Shown: piece by piece, positions 1 through 6,282 of the stretch
Layout: each line of letters starts with the position of its first letter
How positions within the stretch are numbered: the first letter of the stretch is position 1
Notes under the pieces: generated by a model
Seen by the model: the letters and a program-made list of their open reading frames with translations, nothing else
Database searches by the model: none
What the model was told of the DNA's origin: nothing
Made by a program: the position numbers and the translations under genes
DNA from: Alcaligenaceae bacterium
GTDB taxonomy: Bacteria > Pseudomonadota > Gammaproteobacteria > Burkholderiales > Burkholderiaceae_B
Reading direction: 5' to 3'
DNA length: 11,649 nt
NCBI GenBank assembly: GCA_012512545.1
Contig: JAAZDZ010000494.1
Coordinates: 1 to 11,649, forward strand

Positions 1-358
1 AAATATAAAGGTACGACGCGCAGAACCCGCCAATCAGGGCGAGCCCCCAGTCGTGCAGCGGCATGGTATCGCGCGGCGAACGCTTGCTGAAGGGGTAGGC
101 AAGATAACCTAGGAACACCGCAATACCCACATGCAGCGAACGGGCTTCGGTATCGTTGAAGATGCCGAAATTCAGCTCAAATGGCAGCGGCGAGGCATAC
201 CAGAGCTGAAACAGGGACCACAGCAAGGCGCCTATGAACAGAACACTGCCGGTAAAGCCGCCTACCGTCCGGCCCCCGCGATCAACGTCGGCGACCAACT
301 GTTCAAGTTCAGCATTTGCTGCCAGCTGTTCTTGCGACAGCTCCGATTTCGAGGTCAT
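1..358 (-). CDS. TAXI-TRAP transporter fused 4TM/12TM permease, N-terminal part
   Basis: This is the first 119 codons of a membrane protein that continues past the left edge. A soluble acidic N-terminus (residues 1-30) is followed by hydrophobic stretches near 34-54, 73-90 and 104-119. The second and third are separated by a short charged loop (KRSPRD). This layout, directly downstream of a TAXI binding-protein gene on the same strand, fits the fused small-plus-large membrane subunit of TRAP transporters. That subunit drives uptake across the inner membrane with an ion gradient, taking substrate from the periplasmic binding protein. I start it at the ATG at 358 because a GGGGA ribosome-binding site (365-369 on the plus strand) lies 6 nt upstream. 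An in-frame ATG at 364 directly abuts that motif and is less likely. The family call rests on context and topology, since the diagnostic C-terminal region is outside the window. Confidence 0.8.
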   Translation of the reverse strand, partial: MTSKSELSQEQLAANAELEQLVADVDRGGRTVGGFTGSVLFIGALLWSLFQLWYASPLPFELNFGIFNDTEARSLHVGIAVFLGYLAYPFSKRSPRDTMPLHDWGLALIGGFCASYLYI

Positions 359-439
359 GCGCATTCCCCAAGAAAAACAGACCGATGCACCCTCGACAGG
401 AGGTTCATCAACGACGAGAGTGGCGCATCAGATAAAACA

Positions 440-454
440 AAAAGCGGCGCTTTT
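440..454 (-). terminator. Short hairpin with T-run, minus strand (third of three)
   Basis: AAAAGC (440-445) and GCTTTT (449-454) form a perfect 6-bp inverted repeat with a 3-nt loop. On the minus strand the hairpin runs into TTTTTGTTTTAT. The stem is AT-rich and weak by itself. It is the last of three hairpins between the TAXI binding-protein gene and the permease gene. Confidence 0.4.
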
Positions 455-469
455 GGCACCGGCTCAAAA

Positions 470-488
470 CCCCTGAATATGCCAGGGG
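470..488 (-). terminator. Hairpin CCCCTG/CAGGGG with TTTT, minus strand
   Basis: CCCCTG (470-475) and CAGGGG (483-488) form a perfect 6-bp GC-rich stem with a 7-nt loop. On the minus strand it is followed at once by TTTTGAG. It is a weak intrinsic terminator or 3'-stabilising stem between the binding-protein and permease genes. Confidence 0.45.
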
Positions 489-500
489 CTGAACAAAAAC

Positions 501-532
501 GGCATGCCACCGACTGTGTCTTGTGGCATGCC
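501..532 (-). terminator. 10-bp hairpin with T-run after the TAXI binding-protein gene
   Basis: GGCATGCCAC (501-510) and GTGGCATGCC (523-532) are perfect inverted copies with a 12-nt loop. Reading the minus strand, the stem is followed by GTTTTTGTTC, so it resembles an intrinsic terminator. It lies about 30 nt past the stop codon of the binding-protein gene and before the permease gene. Partial termination here would give more binding protein than permease. A role in protecting the 3' end of the upstream message is equally possible. Confidence 0.6.
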
Positions 533-562
533 AGCGTATCTACCTAAACCGGAAAGCCCTTA

Positions 563-1561
563 TCAGAGCAGCCCTTGTTCCTTGAAGTATTTTTCAGCGC
601 CCGGGTGCAGCGGAGCGGACAGGCCATTCTTGACCATGTCTTCTTTTTCGAGGATGCCGAAAGCCGGATGCAGCCTCTTGAAGTCGTCGAAGTTCTCGAA
701 GACCGCCTTCACAACCGTGTAAACGGTGTCTTCGGGCACATCGCTCGAAGTAACGAAGGTGGCCAGCACGCCATAGGATTCAGTTTCCTGGGGGTTGTTG
801 GGATACAGACCCGCCGGGATCGCGACTTTAGCGTAGTACGGGTAGGTATCAACCAGTTTGTCGACTACCGGGCCCGTGAGCGAAACCAGTTGGGCGCCGC
901 AGCTTGTGGTGGGGTCCTGGATGTTGGCAGAGGGGTGGCCCACACCGTAGAAGAAGCCGTCGATCTTGCCGTCGCACAGCGCGCTGCCGTGTTCGTCAGG
1001 GCGCAGCTCGGAAGCCAGCGAGAAGAAGCTCATGTCGCGACCTTGCGCCGCAAGCAGTTGTTCCATGGAGGCGCGGGTGCCCGAACCGGGGTTGCCAACG
1101 TTGAAACGCTTGCCGCCGAGATCGTCGAAGCTTTTGATATTGGCTTCTTTGCGGGTCACCACAGTGAAGGGCTCGGGGTGCAGAGAGAACACCGAGCGGA
1201 GTTTGTCGAACTTGCCGGCATCCTTGAACTGGCCATCGCCGTTATAGGCATTGAAGCCGACATCGGACTGCACGACGCCAAGGTCGAGCTCGCCCGCCTT
1301 GATGGTGTTGACGTTGAATACCGAGCCGCCAGTGGATTCGACCGAGCAGCGGATGCCGTGATCTTTGCGGTCTTTGTTGACGAGGCGGCAGATAGCGCCA
1401 CCCGCTGCATAGTAAACGCCCGTGACACCGCCAGTGCCGATGCTCACGAAGGTCTGCTGCGCGGCGGCAGGCAAAGGCGCCATCAAGGCGGCAAACATGG
1501 TTGCAACACCCGCACCCACGGCGAACTGCTTGCCGAAACGAACCTTGAACTTCTTCTGCAT
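563..1561 (-). CDS. TAXI-family TRAP transporter periplasmic solute-binding protein
   Basis: The 332-residue product is the extracytoplasmic binding protein of a TAXI-type TRAP transporter. It would capture an organic acid or amino-acid-like solute and pass it to the membrane subunit encoded downstream. Residues 1-35 form a signal peptide: a KKFKVRFGK basic start, a hydrophobic core, and a likely cleavage after PAAA near residue 34. The mature start shows the TAXI signature [11 protein letters not shown] (41-51). Other family hallmarks are ESTGGS (75-80), the [12 protein letters not shown] segment (89-100), and the [14 protein letters not shown] segment (154-167). Four cysteines (C58, C72, C196, C221) could pair in the periplasm. 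Length is usual for the family. AAGGAG at 1568-1573 (plus-strand coordinates) lies 6 nt before the ATG and fixes the start. The substrate cannot be told from sequence. Confidence 0.93.
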   Translation of the reverse strand: MQKKFKVRFGKQFAVGAGVATMFAALMAPLPAAAQQTFVSIGTGGVTGVYYAAGGAICRLVNKDRKDHGIRCSVESTGGSVFNVNTIKAGELDLGVVQSDVGFNAYNGDGQFKDAGKFDKLRSVFSLHPEPFTVVTRKEANIKSFDDLGGKRFNVGNPGSGTRASMEQLLAAQGRDMSFFSLASELRPDEHGSALCDGKIDGFFYGVGHPSANIQDPTTSCGAQLVSLTGPVVDKLVDTYPYYAKVAIPAGLYPNNPQETESYGVLATFVTSSDVPEDTVYTVVKAVFENFDDFKRLHPAFGILEKEDMVKNGLSAPLHPGAEKYFKEQGLL

Positions 1562-1589
1562 ACCTGACTCCTTGGGCTGAACCCGTTTT

Positions 1590-1619
1590 ATTTTCAGAGC
1601 ATCACTGACGGTGGGTAAA
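1590..1619 (-). promoter_or_regulatory. Candidate promoter of the TAXI binding-protein gene
   Basis: On the minus strand, TTTACC (1619-1614) and GAAAAT (1595-1590) are spaced 18 nt apart and resemble sigma-70 -35 and -10 boxes, at 4 of 6 consensus bases for the -10. Transcription would begin some 20 nt upstream of the ATG at 1561 and include the AAGGAG site. A small inverted repeat, ACGGT (1608-1612) with ACCGT (1619-1623), overlaps the -35 box. The match is only moderate. Confidence 0.25.
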
Positions 1620-1747
1620 CCGTTCCAATGGACTGACGCTCACTGTAATGAACGTGAATATCCTACAGCTTGCGGGCAATGGACGAACGGCTTTTTTCTT
1701 GGGGTTTGCCCGTAGAAACAGGGTTTTTCTCAGGTTTCTTGCCATAC

Positions 1748-1768
1748 TTGAGGGCGGTTACCCCTCAA
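1748..1768 (-). terminator. Stem-loop spanning the ZIP gene stop codon
   Basis: TTGAGGG (1748-1754) and CCCTCAA (1762-1768) form a perfect 7-bp stem with a 7-nt loop, and the TGA stop of the ZIP gene (1767-1765) lies inside one arm. No T-run follows on either strand, so it is not a classical intrinsic terminator. It could be a 3'-end stabiliser or a weak terminator. The rest of the interval from 1562 to 1764 contains no gene that I can support. Confidence 0.35.
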
Positions 1769-2673
1769 CCCAGCGCCGTATCCAGCAACATCATCAGTAC
1801 AAAACCGATCATCAGGCCGCCGGTTGCCCAAGATTCATGGCCCTGCCGGTGCGATTCCGGGATGATCTCGTGGCTGATCACGAACAGCATGGCACCTGCA
1901 GCGGCCGCCAGCCCCCAGGGCAGCAGCACAGCCGACAACCCCACCACCAGCACGCCCAGCATGGCCATCAAGGGTTCCACCAGCCCCGAAAACACAGCGA
2001 CGCCCACAGAGACCCCCCGCCCATAGCCCACCGAGCGCATGGCCAGCGCCACGACCAGCCCCTCGGGAATATCCTGCAGGGAAATTCCGATAGCCAGAGC
2101 CTGAGCCGCGTGGGTATCGCTGCCCGCAAAGGCCACACCGATAGCCAGACCTTCCGGCACGTTATGCAAGGCGATGGCGATGACAAAGAGCCACACCCGC
2201 TTGATCATGTGTGAGCGGCTGCCTTCCACCCCTTTGATGAAATGCTCGTGCGGCAGCATGCGATCGACCAGCAGCAGCCCCGCCGCCCCGACAAGAATCC
2301 CCAGTCCGACAATTCCGCTGGCGCCCCATTTGCCCGCGCCCAGCTGTGTCGCCGCATCCAGGCCCGGAATGATGAGAGAGAACGCGCAGGCCGCCAGCAT
2401 GACGCCCGCGCCAAAACCCAACATGGCATCGTGTACCCGCTGCGGAGGCTGCCAGGACAGAAGCACCGGCAAAGTGCCTGCAGCCGTGGCCACCGCCGCC
2501 GCGCTGCCGCCCAGAATCGCCCCCAGAAGCGCAGGCATGTCGCCCCGAATGGCCGCATAAGCGCCACCGCCCAGGATAAGCAGCACGACGGCAGTGATCG
2601 CCAGAACCAGCCACTTGGAAAATTGAGGGTGAGAAAGCGATGAGGATGACTCGCGATGCGATAAGGTGGACAC
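1765..2673 (-). CDS. ZIP-family zinc/divalent metal transporter, BbZIP-like
   Basis: This 302-residue inner-membrane protein belongs to the ZIP family, which moves Zn2+ and related divalent metals into the cytoplasm. It has the two signature helices HNVPEGLAIG (170-179) and QDIPEGLVVA (200-209), plus HEIIPES (268-274). With a constant offset of 7, residues M92, H170, N171, E174, Q200, D201, E204 and E233 fall on the metal-site residues I recall for the structurally solved Bordetella bronchiseptica ZIP (M99, H177, N178, E181, Q207, D208, E211, E240). The binuclear site therefore looks complete. The PHEH cluster (141-144) lies in the cytoplasmic metal-binding loop. About eight hydrophobic segments are visible. 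The start is a GTG at 2673 with GGGAG 7 nt upstream. The gene begins 29 bp after rmuC and probably shares its transcript. Metal specificity is inferred from homology. Confidence 0.93.
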   Translation of the reverse strand: MSTLSHRESSSSLSHPQFSKWLVLAITAVVLLILGGGAYAAIRGDMPALLGAILGGSAAAVATAAGTLPVLLSWQPPQRVHDAMLGFGAGVMLAACAFSLIIPGLDAATQLGAGKWGASGIVGLGILVGAAGLLLVDRMLPHEHFIKGVEGSRSHMIKRVWLFVIAIALHNVPEGLAIGVAFAGSDTHAAQALAIGISLQDIPEGLVVALAMRSVGYGRGVSVGVAVFSGLVEPLMAMLGVLVVGLSAVLLPWGLAAAAGAMLFVISHEIIPESHRQGHESWATGGLMIGFVLMMLLDTALG

Positions 2674-2702
2674 CAGGCGGCTCCCGGAATAGATGGGAAA
2701 TT

Positions 2703-4064
2703 TTATTCTACGCTGTCTGTGATGAGAGCAAGCTTCTCGCTATCAATATCAGCTGCCAGCGGTTGCAAATCAGGCATCTTGCGGTTGGCCCGCAGCGACA
2801 CTTCACGAAACCGGCCGACCTTGCCATACAAGCCCTGCTGTCCCGCCACCGCCGTGACGGTGTGATTGTAATGACGGCTGACCGTATCCAGAGAATCGCC
2901 CAGTTTCTTGAGCCGTTCCGCCACCATGGCCACCTGGTTGTAGAGTTCTCCAGCCCGATCGGCCAGGACCTGTGCCTGCGCATTGCTGCGCGCCAGCATC
3001 CAGAGGTTGGATACCGTTTTAAGCACGGGCATCAACGTCGTATGCGAAACCAGAATCACATTCTGCCGGCTGCCATAATCGAAAAGGGCGCGATCGTGCC
3101 GCAGGGCTTCGATATAGGCCGCTTCCACCGGCATGAACATCAACACGAAGCCCGGGCTGCCCATACCCGGCAACGCGCTGTAATCCTTGCGCGCAAGATC
3201 ATCAATATGGTTGCGGACCGCGCGCACGTGGGCGTCCAGGGCGGCGCGGCGCCCGGCGTCGGTCGCTGCGGACAGGGCGCGGTCGTAATCGACCAATGAC
3301 ACTTTGCTATCAAGCACCACATGCTTGCCGTCAGGCAGCTTGAGAATGAAGTCCGGCAGACGCACATCACCCTGCAGGTCTTTGAAACGCGCCTGCGCCT
3401 CGTAATGCACATCCCGTTCCAGGCCCGCCAGCTGCAAACTGCGCTCAAGCTGGACTTCCCCCCAATTCCCCATGAGCTTTTTGTCGCCTTTCAGGGCCAT
3501 GGCCAGGGTTTCGGCTTCGCGGCTCATTTGCATGCCCACGTCAGACAGACGGCGCACCTCGGTCGCCAGCGACACATTGCCGCGCAGGGATTCGTCGTGA
3601 ACCTGATTCACACGTTGCTGGAAAGCCTGCAATTGTTCGCGAAATGGCTGCAAAAGCACGCCCATGGCATCCTGGCTGGATGAGTGGAAATGCCGTTCCC
3701 TTTCTTGCAGCACCTGAGAGGCCAGATTCTGGAAATCCGCTTTCAATCGTTCGCGGGAATCGTTCAGTTCTTCCTTCATGAGCTGAAACGCGCGCTCTCG
3801 TTCGCCATGAGTGGCCTCAATGCGGGCCAGCTCCAACTGCATTTCGTGATTGGCTGACTGCAGGGATTCGCAGTGCCGCTGGCGATTCTCCGCTTCTTCC
3901 CGCGCGACAGATTCCGCCTCCCGCCAGCTTTGCGCCTCGTGTTCAAGCGCGCGAGCGCGGTGGCTGACGCCCCGCAGCCTGGCCGCCAGCACGATGACCA
4001 AGCCTCCCAGGACTGCAATTGCCGCCACATGATAAATGGCGGGAAGTTCCAATATGGCTTCCAT
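2703..4064 (-). CDS. rmuC: DNA recombination protein RmuC homologue
   Basis: The 453-residue product has the RmuC layout. One N-terminal membrane anchor (about 9-29) is followed by a long charged coiled coil (about 35-190), then the conserved RmuC domain (about 193-410). The domain carries KKLMGNWGE (195-203), PDFILKLPDG (237-246), LDSKVSL (251-257) and FMPVEAAY (310-317). D238 and the DSK at 252-254 match the PD-(D/E)xK nuclease-like fold proposed for the family. In E. coli, RmuC limits certain inversions at short inverted repeats; the biochemical activity is not well defined. I chose the ATG at 4064 because GGGAG lies 5-6 nt upstream and the protein then begins at the membrane anchor. The frame stays open for 179 more codons upstream, but that stretch runs antisense into the neighbouring binding-protein gene and carries no domain. 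Confidence 0.92.
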   Translation of the reverse strand: MEAILELPAIYHVAAIAVLGGLVIVLAARLRGVSHRARALEHEAQSWREAESVAREEAENRQRHCESLQSANHEMQLELARIEATHGERERAFQLMKEELNDSRERLKADFQNLASQVLQERERHFHSSSQDAMGVLLQPFREQLQAFQQRVNQVHDESLRGNVSLATEVRRLSDVGMQMSREAETLAMALKGDKKLMGNWGEVQLERSLQLAGLERDVHYEAQARFKDLQGDVRLPDFILKLPDGKHVVLDSKVSLVDYDRALSAATDAGRRAALDAHVRAVRNHIDDLARKDYSALPGMGSPGFVLMFMPVEAAYIEALRHDRALFDYGSRQNVILVSHTTLMPVLKTVSNLWMLARSNAQAQVLADRAGELYNQVAMVAERLKKLGDSLDTVSRHYNHTVTAVAGQQGLYGKVGRFREVSLRANRKMPDLQPLAADIDSEKLALITDSVE

Positions 4065-4188
4065 CTCGTCTCCCACTATCCGAAGTCCTGGACAGGCGTG
4101 CGATAAGGCGACAAAAGCCAAACCGGCCCGTACCCGGAACCTCACAGGCAAGCATGATACATTCCCACTGTAAACGACACGTATTGGC
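4065..4188. promoter_or_regulatory. Divergent intergenic region between rmuC and the Bug gene
   Basis: These 124 bp separate two divergently transcribed genes and must hold both promoters, or the gene starts must depend on read-through from further off. The best single element is TATCAT on the minus strand (4159-4154), five of six bases of a -10 box, pointing toward rmuC. No good -35 box lies at 16-18 nt from it. For the plus strand, TGTAAA at 4170-4175 is a weak -10 candidate. I see no clear operator or hairpin. Confidence 0.35.
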
Positions 4189-5178
4189 ATGAATATGCGG
4201 CGATTGGCATCCGGTGCACTCGGGTTGCTCCTTTTCCTGGCATCGTCGACGGTCGCCTCCATGGCACCGCGGTTGCCCGACCCCGGCCGCAGCATACAGA
4301 TCATCGTTCCCACACAGGCTGGCTCGGGCGTCGGCAACATTATCGCCCGCACCGTCACAGACGCGCTTGCAGCGCAGCTGGGCAACCGCATCGTGCAGCA
4401 GAACGTCACCAGCAGCACCAGCTTCCCCGGCATGTTCACTGCCCTGGAAGCCAATACGGAAAGCCATACTCTTTTATTCGCCACCGTAGATACATTGGTG
4501 ATTGAGCCCGGCCTGCAGCGCTCTTCAACATTTGAACTCCTGGAAACCTTCACCCCCGTTGGCCTGGTCGCTGAAATCCCCCACATACTGGTTGTCAACA
4601 ACGACCTGCCGGTTCATTCTGTTGAAGAACTGACCGAATACATCGACAAATACCCCGGCATGGTGCACTTTGGCTCGTCAGGCAACGGCAGCGCCCTGCA
4701 CCTGGCAGGCGAAGCCTACATGAGCGCGACCGGCACCAATATGGTTCATGTGCCTTACAGCGCAGCAGAACCGGCCACCAACAATCTGGTCAGTGGCGAT
4801 ATCGAAGCCATGTTCCAGGTGGTGTCTGGCGTGCTCAACTATGTGCGTACAGAAAAAATCCGTCCGCTGGCTGTAATGTCAAAAGAACGCAGCCCCGCCC
4901 TGCCAGAGGTGCCCAGCATGGCCGAAGCAGGCTACCCCGATCTGCTGGCGACAAAATGGTATGCATTGCTGGCGCCCAGCGGCACTCCCCGGGAAGTCAT
5001 CAACCAGTACAACGCAGCCTTGAATACGGTGCTTGAGAATCCTGAGCTGCGCGAACAACTGCTGGAAGCGGGCGCCACGCCCTTGGGCGGCTCGCCTGAA
5101 GCGCTGGAGCATTTCCTGGCTTCGGAAACCGAAAGGTGGAACAAAGCCATTGGCGAAGCCCACCTGCAACCCCGTTGA
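4189..5178 (+). CDS. Bug/TctC-family periplasmic solute-binding protein (orphan)
   Basis: The 329-residue product is a Bug-type (TctC) binding protein, a family that captures carboxylates and small organic solutes for tripartite tricarboxylate transporters. A signal peptide occupies about residues 1-24 (MRR, then a leucine-rich core and ASS/VAS). The mature part begins with SIQIIVP (35-41). Other family blocks are FGSSGNGSALHLAGE (161-175), VHVPYSAAEPATNNL (187-201, normally the VPYKG block), SGDIEAMF (202-209) and IRPLAVMSKERSPALPEVPSMAEAGYP (225-250, in pieces), then LLAPSGTP (260-267). No TctA or TctB permease lies nearby, as is common for the many orphan Bug genes of Alcaligenaceae. The first ligand loop (residues 41-50, PTQAGSGVGN) departs from the usual GG-x-x-D type. 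The ATG at 4189 lacks a clear ribosome-binding site; the ATG at 4195 gives a signal peptide two residues shorter. The substrate is unknown. Confidence 0.9.
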   Translation: MNMRRLASGALGLLLFLASSTVASMAPRLPDPGRSIQIIVPTQAGSGVGNIIARTVTDALAAQLGNRIVQQNVTSSTSFPGMFTALEANTESHTLLFATVDTLVIEPGLQRSSTFELLETFTPVGLVAEIPHILVVNNDLPVHSVEELTEYIDKYPGMVHFGSSGNGSALHLAGEAYMSATGTNMVHVPYSAAEPATNNLVSGDIEAMFQVVSGVLNYVRTEKIRPLAVMSKERSPALPEVPSMAEAGYPDLLATKWYALLAPSGTPREVINQYNAALNTVLENPELREQLLEAGATPLGGSPEALEHFLASETERWNKAIGEAHLQPR

Positions 5179-5228
5179 AAGTGGAATAACCCACCTGCCA
5201 CACGGCCCAAGCCCAACGCCGCAACGGC
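5179..5228. other. Short convergent spacer between Bug and LysR genes
   Basis: Fifty bases separate two stop codons. GCCG (5218-5221) and CGGC (5225-5228) could form a 4-bp stem with a 3-nt loop, followed on the plus strand by TTATTCTT inside the LysR gene. That is too weak to call a terminator with confidence. No other structure is evident. Confidence 0.25.
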
Positions 5229-6203
5229 TTATTCTTCAGTAGTGACAACCAGTTCTTGCGGATGCGCCAGCGCAGGCACGCCCGAAACATCAGCTTCGGC
5301 GATCTGCGGAACATGCCTGAACGCGTAGTCGCGCACCGCGTCGATAATGCGCAGCGCCTCGTCCGACAGCGGCCGCCCGCTATGGGTGATGGCGCCAAAG
5401 GTATAAGGCACGTAGGAATCGAACGGTTTGTAGAGAACGCCCGCTGGCTGGACATGCAAGGCCAGGCAGGGGTCAACCAGTGCAACCCCCATACCGGCGC
5501 GCACCATCATGATGGCGCTCATGGTGGAACTGGTCGTCACCTGGCGCTGCTGGCGTGGGCGATCGGGGTGCAGCAAGGCTGTGGACAAGCGGTGGCGCAT
5601 ACGTGACGCATTGGATAATGTGATCACAGTGTCGTTCATCAATTGCGCTGCATTGATGGAAGGCTGCTCTGCCAGGCGATGCTGCGCAGGCAATGCAACC
5701 TGGCAGGGTGCCTGCGCGCACCAGTGCAACTGGCAACGCTCGAGTTCCAGAGGCAGGCTGCTGAAGGCAACATCGGCATCACCATTCAGCAGGGCCGAGG
5801 CAATATGGCCCGCTGGCATGACATCCATATAAAGCTTGTGCTGGAAACCAGGATCCTGCTCGAACATTTCAGCCAACACGATAGGCACCAGACTGTTGCT
5901 CAGGGATAGCGAGGTCGCAATGCGCAAGGGCCGCACGCTCCCCGCCGCGATTTCGCGCGAGCGCTCTTCCAGCTGCTGCAGCCCGGTCAGCACATTGCGC
6001 ACTTCTTCGAGGAATTGCCGGCCCTGCTCGGTCAAGGTGACCTGCGGCCGTGTGCGGGTGAACAGGGTGAAGCCGAGTTCCTGTTCAAGGTCTTGAATCT
6101 GACGACTGACCACGGGTTGCGAGCGGTCCAACAATCGGGCCGCGGCGGTCACACTGCCAGAAGCATGTACTGCTGCAAAAGCCTCAAATTGACGAATTTC
6201 CAT
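5229..6203 (-). CDS. LysR-family transcriptional regulator
   Basis: The 324-residue product is a LysR-type regulator. Residues 1-60 are the winged helix-turn-helix, seen as the run from MEIRQFEAF through GSVTAAARLLDRSQPVVSRQIQDLEQELGFTLFTR (in blocks from 1 to 50) and the wing (VTLTEQG, 55-61). A linker helix (about 62-88) leads into the co-inducer-binding domain from RPLRIATSLSLSNSLVP (91-107) onward, including AGMGVALVDP (236-245). Length is slightly above the family norm of about 300 because of a C-terminal tail. It faces the Bug gene tail to tail and lies downstream of the MFS gene on the same strand, so either could be a target; the sequence does not decide. The ATG at 6203 has only a weak ribosome-binding site, but the domain begins right at it. 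A plausible promoter lies within the 79-bp gap upstream. Confidence 0.93.
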   Translation of the reverse strand: MEIRQFEAFAAVHASGSVTAAARLLDRSQPVVSRQIQDLEQELGFTLFTRTRPQVTLTEQGRQFLEEVRNVLTGLQQLEERSREIAAGSVRPLRIATSLSLSNSLVPIVLAEMFEQDPGFQHKLYMDVMPAGHIASALLNGDADVAFSSLPLELERCQLHWCAQAPCQVALPAQHRLAEQPSINAAQLMNDTVITLSNASRMRHRLSTALLHPDRPRQQRQVTTSSTMSAIMMVRAGMGVALVDPCLALHVQPAGVLYKPFDSYVPYTFGAITHSGRPLSDEALRIIDAVRDYAFRHVPQIAEADVSGVPALAHPQELVVTTEE

Positions 6204-6210
6204 GTTAGAT

Positions 6211-6222
6211 GCTCATATGTGC
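6211..6222. promoter_or_regulatory. Near-palindrome upstream of the LysR gene
   Basis: GCTCATATGTGC matches its own reverse complement at 10 of 12 positions and is centred on CATATG. It lies 8 nt before the LysR start codon and downstream of the candidate -10 box. That is a possible position for a self-repression operator, but the site is short and could be chance. Confidence 0.25.
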
Positions 6223-6229
6223 CCGCTAA

Positions 6230-6259
6230 ACAATAGCAGAGACAGCATAAGTCTGACAA
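6230..6259 (-). promoter_or_regulatory. Candidate sigma-70 promoter of the LysR gene
   Basis: On the minus strand, TTGTCA (6259-6254) matches five of six -35 bases and TATTGT (6235-6230) matches four of six -10 bases, with an 18-nt spacer. It lies in the 79-bp gap between the end of the MFS gene and the start of the LysR gene. The regulator could therefore be expressed independently of read-through from slyX and the MFS gene. Confidence 0.45.
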
Positions 6260-6282
6260 ACTGGAACGTCTATTTACAAAAA

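Noticed and set aside
575..1567. A 330-codon open frame on the plus strand opposite the TAXI binding-protein gene
   Set aside because: It mirrors the real gene over its whole length, has no recognisable domain or signal peptide, and is explained by codon bias of the minus-strand gene.
1604..1638. ACTGACG repeated at 1604-1610 and 1632-1638 as iterons or operators
   Set aside because: Only two short copies 28 bp apart with no further repeat or symmetry; not enough to call a site.
1673..1712. A CGGGCAA/TTGCCCG inverted repeat as a terminator after the ZIP gene
   Set aside because: The loop is 26 nt long and no T-run follows on the minus strand, so it is more likely chance.
1648..2214. A 188-codon plus-strand open frame opposite the ZIP gene end
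   Set aside because: It is rich in His, Gln and Arg as expected from reading a membrane-protein gene backwards, and has no ribosome-binding site or family signature.
4065..4601. A 179-codon upstream extension of the rmuC frame
   Set aside because: It runs antisense through the Bug gene, lacks domain features, and a good ribosome-binding site and membrane anchor occur at the ATG at 4064.
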